A stretch of 64,000 bases of DNA from Saccharomonospora glauca K62 (lineage in GTDB: Bacteria > Actinomycetota > Actinomycetes > Mycobacteriales > Pseudonocardiaceae): positions 3,280,524 to 3,344,523 of the forward strand of contig NZ_CM001484.1 in NCBI RefSeq assembly GCF_000243395.2, read 5' to 3'. Positions 9,294-18,183 of the stretch are shown here, piece after piece (positions within the stretch are counted from its first letter, which is position 1; every line of letters starts with the position of its first letter). The notes beneath the pieces were generated by a model. It searched no databases and was not told the origin of the DNA. It saw only the letters and a program-made list of their open reading frames with translations. Position numbers and translations under genes: made by a program.

Positions 9294-9856
9294 CCTCCAC
9301 CTCGCCCCGCCACCAGCGCATCGTCCGGCTCACCGGCGAGGAGTTCCGCGCTCTGCTGCCCGAGGCCTTGTCGATCTACGTGGCAGCCATGAACTACCCG
9401 CCGAACACCGCACAGCAACGAGCGCCCATGTGGCTCACCCACGCCCTTCGCGCGGGCTGGCGCAGTGTCGCGGCGTTCGACCCCGACGACACCCTGGTGG
9501 GGGTGGCCTACGGTTATCGGGGCAACCCCGGCCAGTGGTGGTACGAGCAGGTGCACCGCGGAGTCGTCGCTCGGGAAGGGGAAGCCACCGCGCGGGCCTG
9601 GTTGTCCGACTACTTCGAACTCACCGAGATCCACGTTCGGCCCGACCACCACGGACGCGGTATCGGTGAGACGCTGCTGCGCACGTTGCTGGACGGCGTC
9701 GAGCAACGGCACGTGCTGCTGTCCACTCCGGAAGGCCCCACCCGCGCGTGGAGGCTGTATCGCAGGCTCGGTTTCGTCGACGTGCTGCGCGACTACCGTT
9801 TCGCGGGCGACCCCCGCGCGTTCGCCGTGCTGGGACGGACCCTCCCTCTCGACTGA
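9290..9856 (+). CDS. GNAT-family N-acetyltransferase
   Basis: The 188-residue protein ends in a GNAT acetyl-CoA-binding fold. Motif A is VRPDHHGRGIGETLL at about 117-131, following the beta-strand ELTEIHV. RAWRLYRRLGFVD is the usual C-terminal helix and strand. The frame stays open to 9158, but the ATG at 9290 is the likely start because it overlaps the preceding stop by ATGA and follows an AAAGGGCGG ribosome-binding site inside the YbaK gene. The acetyl acceptor is unknown. Coupling to the YbaK gene hints at a shared function, but no specific link can be read from sequence. Confidence 0.9.
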   Translation: MTSTSPRHQRIVRLTGEEFRALLPEALSIYVAAMNYPPNTAQQRAPMWLTHALRAGWRSVAAFDPDDTLVGVAYGYRGNPGQWWYEQVHRGVVAREGEATARAWLSDYFELTEIHVRPDHHGRGIGETLLRTLLDGVEQRHVLLSTPEGPTRAWRLYRRLGFVDVLRDYRFAGDPRAFAVLGRTLPLD

Positions 9857-9862
9857 GGTGGT

Positions 9863-10333
9863 TCAGGCCAGCGCGTACAGGTCGTACACCACGGCATCGG
9901 CCAGCCGCGCCGCGGTCGCCACGAACACCGTGCGAGACAGCCACGCGTACCGTTCGTCTCCCGACTCGATCCGAACGCCGAGGCGGAAGTAGTACTCGCG
10001 AGGGTCCACCGTCTCCCCCGCGGCCACCCGTCGGATCACGGCGTCCGGGCCGTGCCGCACCCCCGAGGTGGCGAGGTACACCACCGCGCCGTCATCGGTC
10101 CGCGCGATGTAGCGCGTGTCGATGGTGGTGCTGCCGTCGTCGTGCACGAGCTGCCAGTCGGCCCCACCGGGCAAGATCTCCCCGTGCAGCCGGTCGCCGT
10201 CGACGCGTCCCCCGACGATCGGCACGACGCGTCGTACGCCTCCCGCCGTGGGCCCCACCGAGAGGACGTCGCCGAGTTCCACGTGAACTCTCGCGATCCG
10301 TTCCAGCTCCAACCCCGGTAGTTCCACGGCCAC
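9863..10333 (-). CDS. DUF3237 family protein
   Basis: The 156-residue protein matches the DUF3237 beta-barrel family, seen in the pattern GGRVDGDRLHGEILPGGADW, DTRYIARTDDGAVVYL and REYYFRLGVRIESGD. Members are small, probably cytosolic proteins, sometimes placed near aromatic or steroid catabolism genes. No activity is established. It is convergent with the GNAT gene with six bases between them, and 53 bp separate it from the EamA transporter upstream on the same strand. The role cannot be assigned. Confidence 0.8.
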   Translation of the reverse strand: MAVELPGLELERIARVHVELGDVLSVGPTAGGVRRVVPIVGGRVDGDRLHGEILPGGADWQLVHDDGSTTIDTRYIARTDDGAVVYLATSGVRHGPDAVIRRVAAGETVDPREYYFRLGVRIESGDERYAWLSRTVFVATAARLADAVVYDLYALA

Positions 10334-10386
10334 CTCCGCCGACGTTTTCCGACGGGGCGGAGGCTAGCGACCGACCGCGGGAAAGA

Positions 10387-11310
10387 TCAACGAGCAACGG
10401 GCGGTCTCACGTAACCGGTGGCCACGGCACCGATCAGCAACGCCGCCCCGCACCACCCGACGAGCCCGAGGTCGTCGCCGAGGAAAAGCGCCGCCAGCAC
10501 CGCCGCCGTGAGCGGCTCCAGCAGCGCGGACAACGCCGCCACGACCGGACGTGATGCCGCAAGCCCGCGGAAGTACGCGCCGTAGGCCAACGCCGTGGGC
10601 ACCGCGCCCAGGTACACCGCCACGACGAGCACGTCGATCCGCGGCGGCCACAGCGGGTCACCCGACGACACGGATGACAACGCGAGAAGCGGGAGCAGCA
10701 GCACCGCCCCCACCAGACAACCGAACGCCGTGGTGGACAGCGGGTCCAGCCCCTCGACGGGGTCACGCGTGACGAGGGTCAGGGCCGCGAAGCCCGCCCC
10801 GGAGACCAGCGCGCACGCGAGTCCGAGACCGAGCTTCCCTCCTGCGGGCACGTCACCGGGCGACCAGGTGAGCAGCACGAGGCCCAACACGGCGAACACG
10901 ACGGACGTCACGGTCACCACATCGGGCACTCGCCGTTCCAGCACGCTGCTCGCGAGGGCCACGAACACCGGAACGCTGCCGATCGTGGTCATCGTGGCGA
11001 CACTCACCGAGGTCAACGCCACCGCGGCGAAGTAGCACGCCTGGTAGAGGGCCAGCAGGACACCGGCCACGAGCAGGCGTCGCACCACGACACCCGTGCG
11101 GGACAGGGACCGTAGCCCGCCCGTACCACCCAGCAGAAGCACGGCGAAGACACCGCCGAGTGCCAACCGGCACACGGCGACGGCGACGGCGGACAGCCCG
11201 GCCCGTTCCGACAGGACGGCTCCGGCGAGGCCACCGGTACCCCACAGAACCCCGGCGATGATCAAACTGACGGAAGCCGCGCGCGACGACGCGGCACTGA
11301 TCGTGGACAT
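10387..11310 (-). CDS. EamA-family (drug/metabolite superfamily) transporter
   Basis: The 307-residue membrane protein has about ten hydrophobic segments in two EamA repeats, typical of DMT exporters. The first repeat begins SLIIAGVLWGTGGLAGAVLSE and the second LGLACALVSGAGFAALTLVTR. The family exports or imports small metabolites, and the substrate is unknown. The frame is open to a GTG at 11349, but I prefer the ATG at 11310 because the hydrophobic segment then starts a normal distance in and the upstream residues look non-coding. Neither start has a strong ribosome-binding site. It diverges from the cation exchanger across 257 bp. Confidence 0.85.
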   Translation of the reverse strand: MSTISAASSRAASVSLIIAGVLWGTGGLAGAVLSERAGLSAVAVAVCRLALGGVFAVLLLGGTGGLRSLSRTGVVVRRLLVAGVLLALYQACYFAAVALTSVSVATMTTIGSVPVFVALASSVLERRVPDVVTVTSVVFAVLGLVLLTWSPGDVPAGGKLGLGLACALVSGAGFAALTLVTRDPVEGLDPLSTTAFGCLVGAVLLLPLLALSSVSSGDPLWPPRIDVLVVAVYLGAVPTALAYGAYFRGLAASRPVVAALSALLEPLTAAVLAALFLGDDLGLVGWCGAALLIGAVATGYVRPPVAR

Positions 11311-11567
11311 GGGAAAACGCGCTCCAACGTCAGAGGGTCGAAAGGCCACCGACGAACGACGCGGGGCGCGACGAGACGGACCGGCACCGGAAGGTGGGGA
11401 AAGCCCCTATCGGAACGGACGGCCGGTCGTGGTGATCACCCCGCGTCAGGAGCGTGGGGGTGACAGCGGTGAGAACTCGCGACGCACGGCGGAATCGTAT
11501 CCGGCCCCTCACCCGCCACGACAGTGGAATCACGCGTGGTTTCGATCATAAGAACGCCGGGAACATA
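11311..11567. other. divergent intergenic region
   Basis: These 257 bp lie between the divergent EamA and cation-exchanger genes. I see a short GGGG-AAAG-CCCC hairpin around 11397-11408 and no gene. A metal-sensing leader RNA was considered because of the exchanger downstream, but no known riboswitch core was recognised. Confidence 0.4.
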
Positions 11568-12932
11568 ATGCGGGTGCCGGACCGCCGTGATCGCCTCACG
11601 CCGCCACTGCCAATCGCGGCCCTGGTGACGTTGCCGGGGCTCTACATCGGAGGCGCCGACTACCTGGGGCTGCCGCACCCCCAGCTCGCCGCGCCGTTCG
11701 CCGCGCTCGTGTACGGCATCGCGATCATCGGCGCCGCGTTCATCCTGTCGTGGGCGGCGGAGGCGGCCCAGGTCGACATCAACGGAGGGCTCGCGCTGGC
11801 GTTGCTGGCCTTCCTCGCCGTGCTGCCCGAGTACGCGGTCGACTTCGTCTTCACCGTCAACGCGGGCTCGATCAACGCCGAGCACGGGCACTGCATGGCG
11901 GGCCCCGACGGGTCGAATCCCTGTTCGCTGGCGCTCGCCAACATGACCGGGGCCAACCGGATCCTCGTCGGTGTCGGATGGCCGCTCGTGGTGCTCGTGG
12001 CCACGCTGGCGGTGGTGCGGGCACGCCGCAACGGCGGCGCCCACAGCGCGTCCGCGCACAAGGGCTGGGTCAAGCTCCCCCACCGTATGTCGGTGGAGAT
12101 CTTCTTCCTCGGCGCGGCCACGGTGTACTCGCTGCATCTGCCGCTGCGAGACTCGCTGACGCTCGTGGACGCGGCGGTGCTCGTGTCCCTGTTCGTGGCC
12201 TACGCGTGGCGGCTGGCGAAGGCACCGGTGGAGGAGCCCGAACTCACGGGCACGTCGGCGTGGGTCGGAAACCGCCCCAAGGCGGCTCGCCGCTGGTTGT
12301 ACGGCGCTATGTTCGGTCTGGCGGCGATCGTCATCCTCGCGACGGCCGAGCACTTCGCGCACAACCTCGTGGAGACGGGCTCCGAGCTGGGCATCGACCA
12401 ATTCCTGCTCGTGCAGTGGGTGGCACCACTGGCGAGCGAGTCGCCGGAACTGATCGTCGCGTGCCTGTTCGCGTGGAAGCTGCACGCCAGCTCGGCGCTC
12501 GGCACGCTGATCTCCAGCAAGGTGAACCAATGGACCCTGCTGGTGGGCACGATCCCGATCGTGTTCGCCATCTCCAGCGGCTCGTTCGACGGACTGCCGA
12601 TCGACCTGCATCAGCGGTTCGAGTTGCTGATCACCGCCGCGCAGTCGTTCTTCGCCGTGGCGATCCTGGTGTCGCTGACCATGACGGCACGGTGGGCCGC
12701 CACGTTGTTGACGTTGTTCCTGATCCAGTTCGTCACCAGCATCGTGCTGCCGGAGGAACTCGACCGAGTCGTGATCGCCGTGCTCAGCGGCGTCTACGTC
12801 GTCCTGGGTCTGGTGCTGCTGGGGTACCGGTTCACCGACACCCGGCGCGTCACGCGCGACGGCCTGGCCACGCCGTTCGACGTCCTCCAACGTGCCGATG
12901 AGCAGGAGGCCGTCCGACTCAGGCGGGACTGA
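11568..12932 (+). CDS. sodium/calcium exchanger-family (CaCA) cation:proton antiporter
   Basis: The 454-residue protein has about eleven to twelve hydrophobic segments and the two alpha-repeats of the Na+/Ca2+ exchanger family. Repeat 1 contains ALLAFLAVLPEYAVDFVF, repeat 2 contains VQWVAPLASESPELIVACLF. Both have a Glu within a (P/S)E motif where the family binds cations, and GTLISSKVNQWTL follows in repeat 2. Members exchange Ca2+, Na+ or K+ for protons or sodium across the membrane, and the ion cannot be told here. The frame is open from 11454, but the ATG at 11568 is favoured because it sits just before the first transmembrane helix. A strong terminator hairpin spans its stop codon. Confidence 0.85.
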   Translation: MRVPDRRDRLTPPLPIAALVTLPGLYIGGADYLGLPHPQLAAPFAALVYGIAIIGAAFILSWAAEAAQVDINGGLALALLAFLAVLPEYAVDFVFTVNAGSINAEHGHCMAGPDGSNPCSLALANMTGANRILVGVGWPLVVLVATLAVVRARRNGGAHSASAHKGWVKLPHRMSVEIFFLGAATVYSLHLPLRDSLTLVDAAVLVSLFVAYAWRLAKAPVEEPELTGTSAWVGNRPKAARRWLYGAMFGLAAIVILATAEHFAHNLVETGSELGIDQFLLVQWVAPLASESPELIVACLFAWKLHASSALGTLISSKVNQWTLLVGTIPIVFAISSGSFDGLPIDLHQRFELLITAAQSFFAVAILVSLTMTARWAATLLTLFLIQFVTSIVLPEELDRVVIAVLSGVYVVLGLVLLGYRFTDTRRVTRDGLATPFDVLQRADEQEAVRLRRD

Positions 12933-12944
12933 GCCGGACGGCCT
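12907..12944. terminator. bidirectional terminator between exchanger and DUF885 genes
   Basis: A 16-bp inverted repeat (AGGCCGTCCGACTCAG and CTGAGCCGGACGGCCT, one mismatch) with the six-base loop GCGGGA spans the exchanger stop codon. It lies between two convergent genes. There is no long T tract, as is common for actinobacterial terminators. Confidence 0.75.
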
Positions 12945-12955
12945 TCCGCACCACG

Positions 12956-14617
12956 TCAGGCGGAGAGCAGCTCCTTGAGCGTGTCGAGCCCCATGCCGCC
13001 CATGCGCAGCGCCCTGGTGTGGAACGCCTTGAGGTCGAACGCCTCACCCTCGCGGCGACGGGCCTCCTCCCGCGCCTCCAACCACAGCCGCTCGCCCAGC
13101 TTGTAGGCGGTGGCCTGGCCCGGCCAGCCGAGGTAGCGGTCGATCTCGTCGCGCACGTGGTCGGCGTCGGTGATGGTGCGGGTGAGCATGAACTCCAACC
13201 CGAGCTCGGGCGTCCACCGCTCGCCCTCGTGGAAGCCGGTGCCCTTCGGGATCTCCAGCTCCAGGTGCATACCGGTGTCCACGATGACGCGTGCCGCGCG
13301 GAAGAGATGCGCGTCGAGCATGCCCAGCAGGTTGCCGTCGTCGGACAGGAATCCGAGGTCCCGCATCAGGCGCTCCGCGTACAGCGCCCAGCCCTCGGCG
13401 TGCCCGGAGGTCATGGCGATCATGCGCTGGAAGCGGTTGAGGGAACGCTCGTGGGCCTGCGTCGCGATCTGCAGGTGGTGCCCCGGAACACCCTCGTGGT
13501 AGACGGTGGTCACCTCGCGCCAGGTGGAGAACTCCTCCCTGTCGGCGGGCACCGACCACCACATGCGGCCGGGCCGGGTGAAGTCCTCGTCCGGACCCGT
13601 GTAGTAGGCGCCCACCGGACCGCCGGGCGGCGCGATGCGGCACTCCAGGTTCATGATCGGATCCGGGATCTCGAAGTGGACGTCGCGCAGCGCGCGCAGC
13701 GCGTCGTCGGACAGCCGCTGCATCCACGCCTCGAACTCGGCCTGCCCACGCACGCGGTACCGCGGATCGGCGTCCAGCGTCGCGGCGGCCTCGGCCAGCG
13801 TCGCACCCGACTTGATGCGCTCGGCGACCTCGGCGGCCTCACGCTCGACGCGAGCGAACTCCTCCCAGCCCCACTCGTACGACTCCCTCGGGTCGAGGTC
13901 GGCCCCGAGGAAGTACCGCGAGTGCACTCGGTAGACCTCCTCGCCGACGGCGTCCTTGGTCGGCGCCTCGGGAGCCAGCTCCGCGCGCAGGAATCCGGCC
14001 AGCTCGGCGTACGCCTCCTGCGCCTCGCGCGCGGCCTTGCCGAGTTCCCGTTGCAGGCTCTCCGGCACCCCCTCGGCCTTGCTCACGAGCGTCTCGAAGA
14101 ACCCCGTGCCGCCGGACAGGCCCGCCCAGACGTCGGCCTGCTCCGCCACCTTGGTCACCTGACGCAGCGCCGGCGCCCTCCCGGCCTCGGAGGCCGCGAG
14201 CAGGGAAGCGCGGACCCCGTCGAGTGCCTCGGGCACCCGCGCCATGCGCGCGGCGATGGTCTCCCAGTGCTCGGTGGTCTCCGTGGGCATCAGGTCGAAC
14301 ACCATGCGCAGGTCCTGCGGCGGAGACGCGATGACGTTGAGCGACGCGACGTCGAGCCCGGCCTCGTGAAGGGCCAGTTCGTTGCCGACCCGTTCGGTGA
14401 ACACGGCCTTCGCGACCCGCTCGCCGTCGTTCGTGGGCTCCGCGGCCTCCATGTCGTGGAGGGCCTTGCGCAGGATCGCTGCTCGCGCGGCGTGCCCCTC
14501 GGGGGAGTAGTCGGTGACCTGGTCACCGTGGTCACCGACGCCGAGGCTCACCGCCAGATCCGGGTCAGCGGCGGCGTAGTCGTCGACGAACTGGTCGGAG
14601 ATCTCGTGGACGTTCAT
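12956..14617 (-). CDS. DUF885 family protein (putative metallopeptidase)
   Basis: The 553-residue protein matches the DUF885 family in length and motifs. The diagnostic VYHEGVPGHHLQ at about 370-382 is an HExxxGHH variant of a zinc-peptidase motif. Downstream, EGWALYAERLM supplies the usual third-ligand region. No signal peptide is seen, so it is probably cytosolic. Family members are presumed metallopeptidases related to M32/M49-like folds, but substrates are mostly unproven. The ATG at 14617 has TAGCGT exactly six bases upstream and no Shine-Dalgarno, so the mRNA is probably leaderless. It diverges from the GGPP synthase-like gene. Confidence 0.88.
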   Translation of the reverse strand: MNVHEISDQFVDDYAAADPDLAVSLGVGDHGDQVTDYSPEGHAARAAILRKALHDMEAAEPTNDGERVAKAVFTERVGNELALHEAGLDVASLNVIASPPQDLRMVFDLMPTETTEHWETIAARMARVPEALDGVRASLLAASEAGRAPALRQVTKVAEQADVWAGLSGGTGFFETLVSKAEGVPESLQRELGKAAREAQEAYAELAGFLRAELAPEAPTKDAVGEEVYRVHSRYFLGADLDPRESYEWGWEEFARVEREAAEVAERIKSGATLAEAAATLDADPRYRVRGQAEFEAWMQRLSDDALRALRDVHFEIPDPIMNLECRIAPPGGPVGAYYTGPDEDFTRPGRMWWSVPADREEFSTWREVTTVYHEGVPGHHLQIATQAHERSLNRFQRMIAMTSGHAEGWALYAERLMRDLGFLSDDGNLLGMLDAHLFRAARVIVDTGMHLELEIPKGTGFHEGERWTPELGLEFMLTRTITDADHVRDEIDRYLGWPGQATAYKLGERLWLEAREEARRREGEAFDLKAFHTRALRMGGMGLDTLKELLSA

Positions 14618-14623
14618 GCCAGC

Positions 14624-14629
14624 ACGCTA
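14624..14629 (-). promoter_or_regulatory. -10 box, leaderless promoter of the DUF885 gene
   Basis: TAGCGT on the minus strand lies six bases before the ATG at 14617. This spacing puts transcription initiation at the start codon. Confidence 0.55.
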
Positions 14630-14684
14630 CCCGTTGGCGGACGCGGGCGGACACCGGTTTCCTCCCGCCTGGGACCATGAGAGC

Positions 14685-15770
14685 ATGCACCACTTCGACG
14701 CCGACCTGCCGTCCGAGATCGACCGCGTACTAAGGGATTTTCTGCGCCGCGCGGGCGAACCGATCCGCCGCACCGAGCCGACGTTCGGGCCGGCGGTGGA
14801 CACCCTGAGCGACTTCGTGCTCGGAGGCGGCAAGAGGCTACGACCGACGTTCGCCTGGTGGGGTTGGCGCGGAGCGGGCGGCGATCCGGGTTCCGCCGAG
14901 GCGGAGGGCGTGCTGCGCGCCGTGGCGAGCCTGGAGCTCATCCAGGCCTGCGCGCTCATCCACGACGACGTCATCGACTCCTCCGACTCCCGCCGCGGCT
15001 CTCCCACGGTGCACGTGGCGTTCGCGACGCGCCACGCACGGGAACAATGGCTGGGTTCGGCCGAGTCGTTCGGGCGAGCCGCCGCCGTCCTCATCGGAGA
15101 CCTCGCTCTGGCGTGGGCCGACGACATGTTCTCCGAGTGCGGCCTCCCCGCCTCGATGCTGGCTCCCGCCCGCCCGGCGTGGCGTGCCATGCGCACGGAG
15201 GTGCTCGCCGGGCAGTACCTCGACGTCCACACGCAGGCCACCGGAGACTCGTCCGCGGAGGCGGCGTTGCGCGTCGACCGGCTCAAGACCGCGGCCTACA
15301 CCGTCCAACGTCCCCTGCACCTGGGCGCGGCGCTGGCCGGCGCGGAGCAGCCCCTCATCGACGCGCTGATGGAGTTCGGTGGCGATCTCGGCGTCGCCTT
15401 CCAGTTGAGGGACGACCTGCTCGGCGTGTTCGGAGATCCGTCCGTAACGGGTAAACCCGCGGGGGACGACCTGCGCGAGGGCAAGCGGACCCTGCTGCTG
15501 GCGCTCGGCCTGTCCTACGCCGAGCAACAGGGTCGTGACGGCGAGCGCAAGGTGATCGCCGACGCGGTGGGCGATTCCCGGCTGACCGACGCCGAGGTGG
15601 ACGACGTGCGGCAGGCACTCGTTGACGTCGGGGCGGTGGCCGAGGTCGAACGCCGGATCGAGGAGATGACCGGCAACGCGCTGGCCTCACTGAAGCGGGC
15701 GGCGCTCGCCGAACCGGCCGCGCAGCGGCTCACAGAACTCGCGGACAGGGCGACCCGAAGGACGTTCTGA
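14685..15770 (+). CDS. polyprenyl (geranylgeranyl-type) diphosphate synthase
   Basis: The 361-residue protein is a trans-isoprenyl diphosphate synthase. It has GGGKRLRP (47-54), the first aspartate-rich motif DDVID (94-98) followed by RRG, and the second motif as LRDDLLGVFGD (about 240-250). It condenses IPP with allylic diphosphates, and the product is probably GGPP. The family resembles mycobacterial IdsA2, which lies in the same chromosomal neighbourhood as pknL. Chain length cannot be read safely from the sequence. The ATG at 14685 begins 67 bp from the divergent DUF885 start. It has no ribosome-binding site, and GACCAT lies six bases upstream. The CrtI-like gene follows 46 bp downstream. 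Confidence 0.9.
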   Translation: MHHFDADLPSEIDRVLRDFLRRAGEPIRRTEPTFGPAVDTLSDFVLGGGKRLRPTFAWWGWRGAGGDPGSAEAEGVLRAVASLELIQACALIHDDVIDSSDSRRGSPTVHVAFATRHAREQWLGSAESFGRAAAVLIGDLALAWADDMFSECGLPASMLAPARPAWRAMRTEVLAGQYLDVHTQATGDSSAEAALRVDRLKTAAYTVQRPLHLGAALAGAEQPLIDALMEFGGDLGVAFQLRDDLLGVFGDPSVTGKPAGDDLREGKRTLLLALGLSYAEQQGRDGERKVIADAVGDSRLTDAEVDDVRQALVDVGAVAEVERRIEEMTGNALASLKRAALAEPAAQRLTELADRATRRTF

Positions 15771-15816
15771 CGCGTCGTCGGCCCGCCGGCGCGTCCCGAC
15801 CGAAAGGGAGCGCGGG

Positions 15817-17325
15817 GTGGAGACCGAGGCCGCGACGACCGACAACGAGACGACCGCCGACGTCGTGGTGGTGGGCGCGGGGCTGGCGGGGCTGTCCGCC
15901 ACGCTGCACCTGCTGGGCGCTGGGCGCGGGGTCACGGTGCTCGAACGGGCACCGGAGCCGGGTGGCCGGGTGGCCGACCGGGTGTTCGACGGCTATCGCA
16001 TCGACACGGGCGCGAGCGTGTTCACGATGCCCGAGTTGCTCGACGAGGCGTTCGCCGCCGTCGGGACGAGGACCGACGAATGGCTGACCCTGGTCCGGCT
16101 GGACCCGGCCTACCACGCGCGCTTCGCCGACGGCAGCACTTTCGTGGTGCACACCGATCCGGAGGCGATGGAGGAGGAGATCCGTGCCGTCGCGGGCCCG
16201 GCGGACGCCACCGGCTACCGCAGGCTCCGACGCTGGCTGACGGAGTTGTACACCACCCAGCGTGACCGGTTCATCGGGGCGAACTTCGACTCCGTGCTGG
16301 ATCTCGCCACACCGGAACTCGCGCGGCTGATCGCACTGGGTGGTTTCGGCAGGCTCGGGGCCAAGGTCGCGCGGTTCGTGAGCGACGAACGCCTCCGGCG
16401 GCTGTTCACGTTCCAGTCGCTCTACGCGGGACTGGACCCCATGCGAGCGCTGGCCGCCTACGGCGTGATCGCCTACATGGACACGGTCGCGGGCGTCCAC
16501 TACCCGAAGGGCGGCATGGGCCAGGTGGCGAGGGCGATGACGGCGGCCGCCCGCGCGGCGGGCGCGACCGTGCGGTTGGGCACGTCGGTGGAGTCCCTCG
16601 AAAGGGCGGCCGACGGCACTGTCCGTGCGGTCCACACCGGTACCGGGGAGCGAATTCGCTGCGAGGCCGTGGTGCTCGCGACCGAACTCGGCACCGCGTA
16701 CGCGCTGCTGGGCCGTACGCCTCGCAGACCGGTCCGGCTGCGGTACTCGCCATCGGCGGTGGTCCTCTACGGACACACCGAGCGTGCGGGCCTCGAACTG
16801 GGCCACCACACGCTGTTCTTCGGCGAGGCGTGGCACGACACGTTCTCCGAGATCGTCCGCGAGGGCAGGCTGATGAGCGATCCCTCCCTGCTCGTCACCC
16901 GTCCCACCGCCACCGACCCCACCCTGGCTCCGCCCGGCGAGGACGTGATCACGGTGCTCGCCCCCGCTCCCAACCTGCACACCTCGCGAGTGGACTGGCC
17001 GAGGATCACCGACGCCTACCGGGACGAGCTGCTCCACACGCTCGACAAACGAGGACTCCACGGCATCGCGGAGAGCCTCGTCGTGGAACACGTCGCCACC
17101 CCCCACACCTGGGCCAGTGAGGGGCTCGGGGCGGGGACGCCGTTCTCGTTGGCGCACACGCTCACCCAGACCGGCCCGTTCCGTCCGGCCAACCGCGTAC
17201 GCGGGGCCGCCAACGTCGTCCTCGCGGGCTGTGGAACGACACCGGGCGTGGGTATACCACCGGTGCTCGTCTCGGGGCGACTCGCCGCCGAGCGACTCAC
17301 GTCCCCCGACTCCGTTCGACGTTAG
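15817..17325 (+). CDS. CrtI-like phytoene desaturase-family FAD oxidoreductase
   Basis: The 502-residue protein begins with a dinucleotide-binding fold: VVVVGAGLAGLSATLHLLGAG at 16-36, with the ribose-binding Glu in VLERAPEPGGR near 43. Its C-terminus has the carotenoid-oxidase signature region ANVVLAGCGTTPGVGIPPVLVSGRLAAERL. Enzymes of this family dehydrogenate phytoene or isomerise and saturate polyprenyl chains. The GTG start follows GAAAGGGAGCGCGGG. It lies directly after the GGPP synthase-like gene, which supports an isoprenoid substrate. No phytoene synthase (crtB) is nearby, so carotenoid synthesis from this locus alone is not supported. It could act on another isoprenoid. Confidence 0.85.
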   Translation: METEAATTDNETTADVVVVGAGLAGLSATLHLLGAGRGVTVLERAPEPGGRVADRVFDGYRIDTGASVFTMPELLDEAFAAVGTRTDEWLTLVRLDPAYHARFADGSTFVVHTDPEAMEEEIRAVAGPADATGYRRLRRWLTELYTTQRDRFIGANFDSVLDLATPELARLIALGGFGRLGAKVARFVSDERLRRLFTFQSLYAGLDPMRALAAYGVIAYMDTVAGVHYPKGGMGQVARAMTAAARAAGATVRLGTSVESLERAADGTVRAVHTGTGERIRCEAVVLATELGTAYALLGRTPRRPVRLRYSPSAVVLYGHTERAGLELGHHTLFFGEAWHDTFSEIVREGRLMSDPSLLVTRPTATDPTLAPPGEDVITVLAPAPNLHTSRVDWPRITDAYRDELLHTLDKRGLHGIAESLVVEHVATPHTWASEGLGAGTPFSLAHTLTQTGPFRPANRVRGAANVVLAGCGTTPGVGIPPVLVSGRLAAERLTSPDSVRR

Positions 17326-17328
17326 GGT
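17323..17328 (+). promoter_or_regulatory. candidate leaderless -10 of the LLM oxidoreductase gene
   Basis: TAGGGT overlaps the end of the crtI-like gene and lies eight bases before the ATG at 17337, with no Shine-Dalgarno between. Confidence 0.4.
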
Positions 17329-17336
17329 TCGAAAGT

Positions 17337-18125
17337 ATGACGACTCGGCAAGACCGGCCCATCCGTATCGGGTTGCAGCTTCAGCCCCAGCACGCCGACT
17401 ACGACGCCATCCGCCGCACCGCCGCGGAGGCCGAGGAACTCGGCGTGGACGTGCTCTTCAACTGGGACCACTTCTACCCGCTGAGCGGTGACCCGGAGGG
17501 CAAGCACTTCGAGTGCTGGACCATGCTGGGAGCGTGGGCGGAGGCCACCTCCCGCGTGGAGATCGGCGCACTCGTCACGTGCAACAGCTACCGGAACCCG
17601 GAGCTGCTCGCCGACATGGCCCGCACCGTGGACCACATCAGCGGGGGCCGACTCATCCTCGGCATCGGCGCCGGTTGGTTCCAGAAGGACTACGACGAGT
17701 ACGGCTACGAGTTCGGCACGGCGGGCAGCCGACTCGCCGACCTCGCGGACGCCCTGCCGCGTATCGAGAAGCGGCTCACCAAGCTGAACCCGCCGCCCAC
17801 CCGCAAGATCCCGGTGCTGATCGGTGGTGGTGGGGAGAAGAAGACACTGCGGTTGGTGGCCCGGCACGCCGACATCTGGCACGGTTTCGGCGACGTCGAC
17901 GTGGCCGCCCGCAAGATCGAGATCCTCGACCGGCACTGCGCCGACGTCGGACGCGACCCGGCGGAGATCGAGCGGTCCGTGGGGGTGTCCGGCTCCCCGG
18001 CCGAGACCGGCGACCAGCTCGCGGAACTCGGCATCACGCTGTTCACGGTGGGCGTGAGCGGACCCGACTACGACCTCGGACCGCTTCGGGAATGGCTCGC
18101 GTGGCGGGACCGCCGTAACGGCTGA
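17337..18125 (+). CDS. LLM-class F420-dependent oxidoreductase
   Basis: The 262-residue protein has the bacterial luciferase-like TIM-barrel fold. Landmarks are GLQLQPQHADYDAIRRTAAEAEELG at the N-terminus, NWDHFYPL, GALVTCNSYRNPELLADMARTVDHISGGRL, GIGAGW and PVLIGGGGEKKTLRLVARHADIW. This pattern is typical of actinobacterial members that use the deazaflavin F420. The substrate is unknown. It begins eleven bases after the crtI-like stop and could be read from that transcript, but the TAGGGT box suggests its own leaderless promoter. No role in isoprenoid metabolism can be claimed from position alone. Confidence 0.9.
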   Translation: MTTRQDRPIRIGLQLQPQHADYDAIRRTAAEAEELGVDVLFNWDHFYPLSGDPEGKHFECWTMLGAWAEATSRVEIGALVTCNSYRNPELLADMARTVDHISGGRLILGIGAGWFQKDYDEYGYEFGTAGSRLADLADALPRIEKRLTKLNPPPTRKIPVLIGGGGEKKTLRLVARHADIWHGFGDVDVAARKIEILDRHCADVGRDPAEIERSVGVSGSPAETGDQLAELGITLFTVGVSGPDYDLGPLREWLAWRDRRNG

Positions 18126-18183
18126 TCGGTGATTTTCTGACGAAGATCTTCCCGCGCGGTAACCAAGGCGAGACACTGACGAA

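Noticed and set aside
11350-11567. Possible metal-sensing riboswitch before the cation exchanger
   Set aside because: There is only a short GGGG/CCCC hairpin. The conserved cores of known metal riboswitches were not recognised.
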